6,172 bases of DNA from Planctomycetota bacterium. Its GTDB lineage: Bacteria; Planctomycetota; Phycisphaerae; UBA1845; UTPLA1. This document shows positions 1 to 4,944 of this stretch, in pieces (positions within the stretch are counted from its first letter, which is position 1; each line of letters begins with the position of its first letter). The notes under the pieces were generated by a model. The model did no database searches and had not been told where the DNA came from. It was given only the letters and a program-made list of their open reading frames with translations. The stretch lies in contig JAPULF010000233.1 of NCBI GenBank assembly GCA_027295245.1, positions 1 through 6,172 of the forward strand, read 5' to 3'. The position numbers were made by a program, and so were the translations under genes.

Positions 1-111
1 GTGGGCTACCAGCCCTTCGTCGATGATCGCGCGGATCGTTTCTTGGTCGTACTTACCCCGGCTCGGAATCTGTTTGACCCGGGTCCGGTCAGTCGGAGGT
101 GGTTGTTCCAT
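1..111 (-). CDS. Pyridoxamine 5'-phosphate oxidase-like flavoprotein, N-terminal 37 residues (partial)
   Basis: The minus strand reads open from an ATG at 111 to the left edge, giving 37 codons with no stop. The peptide starts MEQPPPTDRTRVKQIPSRGK and continues YDQETIRAIIDEGLVAH. A PPTxRTRVK-x-P-x-RG-x-YD-x-E-x-I-x-x-I-x-DE-x-LV-x-H pattern is what I recall at the N-terminus of the small FMN-binding, split-barrel proteins related to pyridoxamine 5'-phosphate oxidase (COG3467/NimA-like). These are cytoplasmic flavin-binding proteins, mostly of unknown substrate. Start choice: the match to the family begins at this ATG, and a GGGA element lies about 6 bases upstream. The frame stays open further upstream, including a TTG at 159, but that stretch is alanine-rich and does not look like the family. 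The FMN-binding core lies outside the window, so the identification rests on the N-terminus only. The gene follows a likely terminator and is probably transcribed separately from the cupin gene. Confidence 0.62.
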   Translation of the reverse strand, partial: MEQPPPTDRTRVKQIPSRGKYDQETIRAIIDEGLVAH

Positions 112-265
112 GACGTTCCCGTTCGCAAAAGAAGCCGCGGCTGCGGCGCCATGTTCCAATTCTGTAAACGCGCAGGCCGGAACCCGCCGGCTCTCCGGAA
201 GGTCGCTTGTCCCGACCGTGCCGGAATTGCGCCCCGATCGCGGATAGCAAACCCTGGCGGCATCG

Positions 266-302
266 AAAAAAACAAACTCGGGACCGCGCCATCGGGCCGT
301 CC
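266..302 (-). terminator. Probable intrinsic terminator after the cupin gene
   Basis: Read on the minus strand, the cupin stop codon is followed within 4 bases by an imperfect hairpin. GGAC (302-299) pairs with GTCC (284-281), and GCC pairs with GGC around a CGAT loop, with an internal bulge. Four bases later comes a T-rich tract, TTTG followed by seven T (276-266). Position and strand fit the end of the transcript that includes the cupin gene. The stem is imperfect and the spacer before the T-tract is a little long, so this is a plausible call, not a certain one. The rest of the 112-305 gap shows no clear promoter. Confidence 0.5.
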
Positions 303-305
303 GGA

Positions 306-671
306 CTACCCGGGGTCTCGCTTGACCGTATCGGGCGAAAACGCCGGGACGCACACCGCCACGTATTCCGCGCCTCCTTCTTGCGGCGTGGAATACTGCA
401 CCCATTCGCCCGGTGCGGAAACGACGGCCTGCCCGGCCAGGACATCCATCGTTCCGCCTTCGTATTCCACGTGAAGAACCCCGTTCAAGACGAGCGTATA
501 TTCTGTGAACAGGGGGCGTTGTCCCGGTTCGGTCCAGCCCTCCGGGCTTCGCATGCGGGCGATGCTGATTCCATGCTGGTCCGTGTTGATCCGCCCGATG
601 TATTCTTCGATAACCTTGGGCCGGTTTCCGGCGGATTCGACTTGCGTCGGCGATGAAATGAGTTTCGGCAT
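306..671 (-). CDS. Small single-domain cupin protein (121 aa)
   Basis: A 121-residue soluble protein with a cupin-like beta-barrel pattern. Residues about 38-70 contain the first strand set, ending EYTLVLNG (57-64). Residues 75-95 contain the second, with MDVLAGQAVVSAPGEWVQYS. It ends AFSPDTVKRDPG. Known proteins of this type carry a very similar tail (AEYxAVCxPAFSPDTV) and are annotated only as cupin domain-containing. The classical metal ligands are absent: motif 1 (HxH...E) reads around PLFTEYT with no histidine, and motif 2 (PxGxxH) reads APGEWVQ, with Q where His is usual. Substrate and role are unknown. Start choice: an open TTG at 692 has no ribosome-binding site, whereas ATG 671 has GGAG 9 bases upstream, so I use 671. 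The gene lies 42 bases after the MCE gene with no terminator between them, so it may share that transcript. Confidence 0.75.
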   Translation of the reverse strand: MPKLISSPTQVESAGNRPKVIEEYIGRINTDQHGISIARMRSPEGWTEPGQRPLFTEYTLVLNGVLHVEYEGGTMDVLAGQAVVSAPGEWVQYSTPQEGGAEYVAVCVPAFSPDTVKRDPG

Positions 672-713
672 CTGTCGCGACTCCGCGGTCAATAGATCTT
701 GATAGTGTGCAAG

Positions 714-2060
714 CTAGCGGACGCCGAGCTGGCTCCACAACTTGTCTTCGGCCTGCCCGAACTTCGCGCGTGTTTGTACGAGTTCCGCTCGAATACGGGC
801 CAGGTCCGGACTGTGCGTCGGGATGTTCCCGTCGTGCATGTCCGATAGCGCCCGAAGCTGTGACGCGGCGTTGTCGAGGCGCGTGGCCGCTTCGGCGAAG
901 TTTCGCGCGGCATCGAAGATGGCGTGCTGCCTGTCCTCGGTGTCGCTGGGTGCATTCAGGAGTCGCCAGGGCCGCTGCAAAACGTACTTCGCCGCGGACT
1001 TCAAATGATCCGACGTCTCCTTGAAATTGAGCAGAAGTTTGTTGATGTTCTCGCGGTTCAGGACGATGATCTCGCGCGCGGTTTTCGTGACGACGTGGAT
1101 ATCCTCCAGCGCGAACTCCAGTTCGGTGGCCGCAAGGTTCAGTTTATACATCAGCCCGTCGGCGAAGGCCGGATCGGTCTGTTGCGCGATGTTCTCCGCA
1201 ATTCGCATATCCAGCTTCTCCGACGTCGATTGCACGTGCTGAAGCGTGCTGCCGATCGGGGACTCGTTGTCGCTCAGAATTCGCTTGGTGGTTTCCAGCC
1301 CGGCGTTAAGGGTGTTCATCGCCAGGTGTACTTTCCCGAGAAGCACGGACGGCTTCTCGGCATCGAATTCCGCCCGAAGTGCGGCGGTCGTGCTGTTGAT
1401 GTTGTCCATGATTGTGTGGATTGAAGCGAGCAGCGATGCCCGTTGGGCCGGATCGAATTCCGTTCGGATGGACGCCGATATCACGTTCAAGTCATTCATC
1501 GACGAAAGCAGCTTCGCCATCAGCGACGCGTCGGATCCCGGATCGAGCTGGCTCTTGATCTGTCCCAACAGACTCGTCGGATCGTCACCATTCAGTTCGC
1601 CCTGCATGGAGGCCAGGACCGCCGAGAATCCGCCGGGCGGTGAGCCCTTGAGCGGTTGGTCCAGATCGAATCGTTCCTGGGCGGTCCCGAGCTTGATCTT
1701 GATGAGACCGTCGCCGCCGAGAGGGGGGCCCTCGGCAAACACTTTATAATCGGTCCTGAGTTCGATGAATTCCTGAATCTCGGCCTCCACCACGACGTCG
1801 TATGAATCGGCCCCGTCATTCGACTTTGTCTCTCGCTTCTTGAGTACCGCCCGTAGCACCTTGCCGACCGTCTGGCCACCGACCAGCACCGACGACCCCT
1901 CCGCGATGCCGGGCATCGCCGGTTCCGCGTCGAAGTAAATCGTGATGGTGCGGGTGTCGCCGCCGACGCCTCGGCTGATCCAAAGCAGGATTCCGAAAAA
2001 GATGAGGCCCACCACGACCGTCATGAGGCCGACCTTGAACGAATTGCGCTCCGCAGCCAT
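714..2060 (-). CDS. MlaD-like MCE-domain lipid-transport protein (448 aa)
   Basis: The substrate-binding/channel subunit of an Mla-type ABC lipid transporter, anchored in the inner membrane and facing the periplasm. Residues 1-10 are cytoplasmic. A single hydrophobic helix spans about 11-29 (GLMTVVVGLIFFGILLWIS) and acts as an uncleaved anchor. An MCE domain follows at about 37-130, with the typical GSSVLVGGQTVGKV (55-68) and a GGDGLIKIKLG strand (115-125). The remaining ~310 residues are helical and acidic. Three consecutive 30-residue units occur at 173-202, 203-232 and 233-262, two of them ending in R-x-EF. E. coli MlaD is only about 180 residues, so this is a long-tailed form, comparable to PqiB/LetB-like or planctomycete MCE proteins in having extra helical needle or coiled-coil material. 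The ATG lies 5 bases after the mlaF stop. Its ribosome-binding region (AAGGG/TAGGAG) overlaps that stop, which suggests translational coupling. Family assignment is secure; the transported lipid is inferred. Confidence 0.88.
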   Translation of the reverse strand: MAAERNSFKVGLMTVVVGLIFFGILLWISRGVGGDTRTITIYFDAEPAMPGIAEGSSVLVGGQTVGKVLRAVLKKRETKSNDGADSYDVVVEAEIQEFIELRTDYKVFAEGPPLGGDGLIKIKLGTAQERFDLDQPLKGSPPGGFSAVLASMQGELNGDDPTSLLGQIKSQLDPGSDASLMAKLLSSMNDLNVISASIRTEFDPAQRASLLASIHTIMDNINSTTAALRAEFDAEKPSVLLGKVHLAMNTLNAGLETTKRILSDNESPIGSTLQHVQSTSEKLDMRIAENIAQQTDPAFADGLMYKLNLAATELEFALEDIHVVTKTAREIIVLNRENINKLLLNFKETSDHLKSAAKYVLQRPWRLLNAPSDTEDRQHAIFDAARNFAEAATRLDNAASQLRALSDMHDGNIPTHSPDLARIRAELVQTRAKFGQAEDKLWSQLGVR

Positions 2061-2065
2061 GTCTC

Positions 2066-2938
2066 CTACCCTTCTACGAGCAGTTTCTCGTATTCGCTGA
2101 GGCCCTCGGCGTCGGTCAGCGGTCCGGTGGTGTGTCCGTTCAGAAACTGATTCATCAATTTATCTTCACGGGAATCGAGCTGATCGATGGTCGCGTCGCG
2201 CAGCGCTTCGAACTCTGCCCGTGGCCCGATCTTCAGCACGCGACCCCGGTCCAGCATGACCATGCGGTCCGCGATCCGAAACGCCGAATCCATCTCGTGC
2301 GTCACGACGATGCTGGTCACGTTCAGTTTTTTCGACAAGTCCATGATTAGATCGTCGATCGCGGCGCTGGTGACCGGGTCCAGCCCGGCCGACGGCTCGT
2401 CGTAGAACAGGATTTCCGGGTCCAGAACGATGGCCCGCGCCAGTCCCGCCCGCTTCTTCTGCCCCCCCGAGAGCATCGACGGCATCTTGTCCCGATGTGG
2501 CAGCATGTGAACCTGCTGAAGCTTGAGCGTCACCACGATATCCACGATCGAGGGTTCGACGTAGCTGTGTTCGCGAAGCGGAAGGGCGACGTTTTCGGCA
2601 AGGCTCAGCGAATTGAACAGTGCCCCGCTCTGAAACAGGATTCCGAACTTCTTGCGAATCTCGTTCATTCGGGATTCGTCCAGCCCGATGATGTCTGCGG
2701 GCTCCGCCATGTCCTTGGTCTGATACCTGATCCGCCCGGCGTCCACTTCGTATTCCCCGATCAGGCAATTCAGAAGGGTGCTCTTGCCGCAGCCACTCCC
2801 GCCCATGATCACGATCGTCTCTCCCCGCACGATGTCGAACGTGACGTTATCCAGGACGGTCAGTCGTCCGCCGCTCGAGGTCGTAAACTCTTTGCGGAGG
2901 TTTTGAATCGAAATGACGGTCTCGCTGATGTCGGCCAT
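2066..2938 (-). CDS. mlaF: MlaF-type ABC transporter ATP-binding protein (290 aa)
   Basis: The cytoplasmic ATPase that powers an MCE/Mla phospholipid transporter. All ABC motifs are visible: Walker A GGSGCGKST (46-54), Q-loop FQSGALF (102-108) with the SGALF form characteristic of the MlaF/Mkl group, signature LSGGQKKRAGLARA (156-169), Walker B ILFYDEP (176-182), D-loop SAGLDP (183-188) and switch histidine VTHEM (H214). At 290 residues it is slightly longer than E. coli MlaF (269). A C-terminal tail from about 240 ends SEYEKLLVEG; in E. coli the MlaF tail helps form the dimer. The downstream partner is an MCE protein 5 bases away, confirming the transporter role. The usual order is mlaF-mlaE-mlaD, but no permease lies between them. 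The ATG at 2938 has no obvious Shine-Dalgarno sequence and no better in-frame start nearby. No convincing promoter was found in the 242 bases upstream, so readthrough from dnaA is possible. Confidence 0.9.
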   Translation of the reverse strand: MADISETVISIQNLRKEFTTSSGGRLTVLDNVTFDIVRGETIVIMGGSGCGKSTLLNCLIGEYEVDAGRIRYQTKDMAEPADIIGLDESRMNEIRKKFGILFQSGALFNSLSLAENVALPLREHSYVEPSIVDIVVTLKLQQVHMLPHRDKMPSMLSGGQKKRAGLARAIVLDPEILFYDEPSAGLDPVTSAAIDDLIMDLSKKLNVTSIVVTHEMDSAFRIADRMVMLDRGRVLKIGPRAEFEALRDATIDQLDSREDKLMNQFLNGHTTGPLTDAEGLSEYEKLLVEG

Positions 2939-3180
2939 GGGCTCACGTGCACTCGTGGCGACACGCCGCCCCGACCGGCGTCGCCTGCGGGAATCCTAAG
3001 GTGAACGGGCCGGGTTTTCGAGCGCACGGAAACGGAAACCACTATCCCGGACAGGGTTTAGCGATATGAATCGGGGAGAACACGCTGCGATTTCGGATTG
3101 CCGGACCGGCGGCGACCCTCAAAGTGCCATTCGGTAGCCGATCCGGACGGTAGCCCGACATGCCGCCTTGACGTGGCCCA
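2939..3180. other. Intergenic region between dnaA and mlaF
   Basis: These 242 bases carry no convincing gene. They hold an 8-base direct repeat, CGGTAGCC, at 3132-3139 and 3148-3155, separated by a TCCGGA palindrome. An 11-base inverted repeat, GCCGGACCGGC, lies at 3100-3110 but lacks a following T-tract on the minus strand, so it is not a standard intrinsic terminator. A weak promoter-like pair for mlaF (TTCATA, 18-base spacer, GATAGT, read on the minus strand around 3035-3070) is too degenerate to call. No good DnaA box was seen. Confidence 0.5.
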
Positions 3181-4599
3181 TCAACCGCGAAGCTGTTCTT
3201 CCAATCGCTCGACCAGCCCTCTCAGCTTGCCGCTCTGCCGCCCCGCGGCGGATTGCCACTGCACGTCCCCGTCCGACGCGAGAATCGCGCCGATCCGACG
3301 ACAGGCCAGCAGGACGGTGGTGTGGTTCTTGTTGCCCATCAGGCGGGCGATTTCCGGGAAGCTGAGGTCCGTGTGCGTCCGTGCTATGTGCATGGCGACA
3401 TTGCGCGCCAGAGCGATCGTGCGGGATTTGCGCGAGCTGTGAAGATCGGCGGGCGAAAGCCCGAACAGAGTCGCCACGCTCAATTCGATATCGCTGACCG
3501 TCAGGATATTCCCCGTCTTGGCCAGATGGTCCTCCAGGGCCTGACGGGCAAGGGCCGGCGTGATCTGCTTCTTCATCAGCGACGCGTAGGCCACCAGTTT
3601 GAGGAGGCAGCCCTCCAATTCCCGAACGTTGGTTTGGACCTTTTCCGCAATGTATGCGATGACGGGCTCCGGAACCGGATGGTGCATCGTCGCCGCCTTT
3701 TGGCGGAGGATTTCGCAACGCGTATCGAAGTCGGGCCGTTCGATGCGAACGACCATCCCGGAGACCATGCGATTGACGAGAGACTCGGACAGGTCCCCGA
3801 TCATTTTGGGGTGGGCATCGGACGCCAGAATGACACGCAGACCCACCGTGTCGATGGTATTGAACGTGTGTAGAAACTCCTCCTGCGTTGCTTTCTTGTT
3901 GGCGATGAAGTGTACGTCGTCGACGATCAGGACGTGCAAACTTCGAAATCGGTGCCTGAAGGCATCGACCCGTCGCTCCCGGAGGGCGTGCAGAAACTGG
4001 TTGGTGAACTCCTCGCCGGTCACGTACGTGCATCGGACTTGAGGTTTGCCCTCGGCGAGGGCATTGGCAATGCCCTGCAAGAGGTGCGTCTTGCCGACAC
4101 CGCACCCACCATGAATAAACAACGGTGCGCATTCCTCGGTGGGGCGTTCGACGACGTTTTGGGCCACCGAATAGGCCAGCCGGTTCCGAGCCCCCACGAC
4201 AAAAGTCTCGAGCCGACCCCGAAGTCTTCTGACGTGGCCGGACGGGCTCCCCGTCGAAACGCGGCGATCCCGCGCGAATCGGTCCGAATTCTTCTCCACG
4301 AAGGCGGCCTGGGAGTTGAGTTCGGACTTTCTCAATTGCCGAAAGAGGTCCGGTTCGATCGCGAAACTCACCGGGACTTCACGGCCGAGAACGTCGTTCG
4401 CCGCCGCCCCGATGGCCTCCGCGAAGTGGTTTTCGATCCAGCCGCCGATGAATACGTTCGGCACGCCGACCTTGACGAATCCGTCCGTGCAACTCACGCG
4501 CGTCGAGTTCTTGAACCAGACCTTGTATCGCTGGGCTCCCACCAATTCTGCGATGCGGTCACGAATTCGTTCACCGGTGTCTTCGGTTTGAATAGGCAC
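3181..4599 (-). CDS. dnaA: Chromosomal replication initiator protein DnaA (472 aa)
   Basis: The AAA+ protein that binds DnaA boxes at the origin, melts DNA and loads helicase. All four domains are present. Domain I is about 1-85 (WF at 28-29, WIENHF at 54-59) and domain II is a short linker to about 125. Domain III has Walker A GGCGVGKTH (164-172), Walker B VLIVDDVH (223-230), sensor I around ASD (259-261), the arginine finger R277 in LVNRM, and sensor II R326 in NVRELEG. Domain IV is about 370-440, with the helix-turn-helix signature ending MGNKNHTTV (421-429). Its length is typical (E. coli 467). The start is GTG at 4599, supported by AGGGAG six bases upstream (4606-4611). Two DNA-contact positions differ from E. 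coli: K391 for R399 and N425 for D433; H426 and T427 are conserved. The gene is not followed by dnaN; mlaF comes next. A sigma70-like promoter lies about 150 bases upstream. Confidence 0.97.
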   Translation of the reverse strand: MPIQTEDTGERIRDRIAELVGAQRYKVWFKNSTRVSCTDGFVKVGVPNVFIGGWIENHFAEAIGAAANDVLGREVPVSFAIEPDLFRQLRKSELNSQAAFVEKNSDRFARDRRVSTGSPSGHVRRLRGRLETFVVGARNRLAYSVAQNVVERPTEECAPLFIHGGCGVGKTHLLQGIANALAEGKPQVRCTYVTGEEFTNQFLHALRERRVDAFRHRFRSLHVLIVDDVHFIANKKATQEEFLHTFNTIDTVGLRVILASDAHPKMIGDLSESLVNRMVSGMVVRIERPDFDTRCEILRQKAATMHHPVPEPVIAYIAEKVQTNVRELEGCLLKLVAYASLMKKQITPALARQALEDHLAKTGNILTVSDIELSVATLFGLSPADLHSSRKSRTIALARNVAMHIARTHTDLSFPEIARLMGNKNHTTVLLACRRIGAILASDGDVQWQSAAGRQSGKLRGLVERLEEQLRG

Positions 4600-4605
4600 A
4601 GCGCA

Positions 4606-4611
4606 CTCCCT
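4606..4611 (-). promoter_or_regulatory. Ribosome-binding site of dnaA
   Basis: The minus strand carries AGGGAG with six bases before the GTG at 4599. A second GGAG copy lies about nine bases further upstream. This decides the GTG start, since no ATG fits the family N-terminus. Confidence 0.75.
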
Positions 4612-4726
4612 ACCGCTCCGTGGGCCGGCACGGTTTTTCGAAATCGCCCAGTTTTATTACCAAGTCACGTCGACCGGAGCATCACGTGGCAGAAGGCTGT
4701 CGCATTCATCCATACCCGCCGTAAGA

Positions 4727-4738
4727 TCGGGCGCCCGA
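4727..4738. repeat. 12-base perfect palindrome in the dnaA leader
   Basis: TCGGGCGCCCGA is its own reverse complement. It lies about 14-25 bases downstream of the predicted dnaA transcription start. It could be an operator for a dimeric repressor or a short RNA stem in the leader. The flanking bases (A on each side) do not extend the symmetry. Function is unknown. Confidence 0.5.
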
Positions 4739-4758
4739 AGCTGCTCGCGGTGTTCGGC

Positions 4759-4798
4759 ATAATAAAGCCGCGACCGATTCGCGTCAATTTGAATTTTG
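4759..4798 (-). promoter_or_regulatory. Sigma70-type promoter for dnaA
   Basis: Read on the minus strand, TTGACG (4787-4782) is followed by exactly 17 bases and then TATTAT (4764-4759). Both hexamers are 5/6 matches to the consensus. The bases just upstream of the -35 (4788-4798) are AT-rich, with CAAAATTCAAA resembling an UP element. Transcription would start near 4752, leaving a leader of about 150 bases before the dnaA GTG. It is the best promoter in the window and sits correctly for dnaA. Confidence 0.75.
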
Positions 4799-4895
4799 CC
4801 CAAAAGTCTTCCCGCCGTCAGGACTTCAGGAAAGTCAAGGATTTGCGCGCTCAAAAAAAAATTCGGCGGATTATTAACATGACTGCAACACCTAC

Positions 4896-4915
4896 GTTGA
4901 AAACCGGTGGACAAC
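4896..4915. repeat. 20-base interrupted palindrome overlapping a DnaA-box-like site
   Basis: GTTG-N3-ACCGGT-N3-CAAC is symmetric around the ACCGGT core, with 14 of 20 positions fitting. Its right half contains the minus-strand TTGTCCACC, an 8/9 match to the TTGTCCACA variant box known from high-GC bacteria. It lies about 30 bases after the GNAT stop and upstream of the dnaA promoter. It could be a site for a dimeric regulator or for DnaA. Confidence 0.4.
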
Positions 4916-4944
4916 TATCGGGAATCGGCGCATCTTCATGGCTG

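Larger units (their letters stand above)
4600..4944. other. oriC: Upstream dnaA intergenic region, candidate origin of replication
   Basis: A 345-base gene-free gap, of a type that often contains oriC in bacteria. No perfect TTATNCACA box occurs. The best near matches are TTGTCCACC on the minus strand (4906-4914), TTATTAACA on the plus strand (4871-4879, one mismatch) and a weaker TTATTACCA (4654-4662, two mismatches). The first two flank, or lie next to, an AT-rich stretch with nine consecutive A (4853-4861) that could serve as an unwinding element. All 4600-4944 features are intergenic, and the dnaA promoter lies in the middle. Few and imperfect boxes make the origin call weak. The sites could equally serve DnaA autoregulation, or the origin could lie elsewhere on the chromosome. 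Confidence 0.3.

Noticed and set aside
1..474. 157-residue plus-strand frame at the left edge
   Set aside because: It crosses the minus-strand cupin gene, its terminator and the oxidase-like N-terminus, and has no family resemblance.
1413..1421. TGTGGATTG inside the MCE gene as a DnaA box
   Set aside because: It has two mismatches at important positions and lies within a coding region with no neighbours of its kind.
3100..3110. GCCGGACCGGC as the dnaA terminator
   Set aside because: There is only a 1-base loop in the perfect form, and no T-tract follows on the minus strand.
4657..4713. 18-residue leader peptide ORF (ATG at 4713) in the dnaA 5' leader
   Set aside because: The upstream sequence has only a weak GGCGGG and there is no regulatory codon run, so a short ORF here is likely by chance.
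4851..4879. Terminator for the GNAT gene at the nine-T run on the minus strand
   Set aside because: No stable GC-rich stem directly precedes the T-run in the direction of GNAT transcription, so it is better seen as an AT-rich tract.
4657..4914. 85-residue minus-strand frame across the dnaA upstream region
   Set aside because: It starts at a TTG without a ribosome-binding site and overlaps the promoter and box-like sites. The composition is not protein-like.
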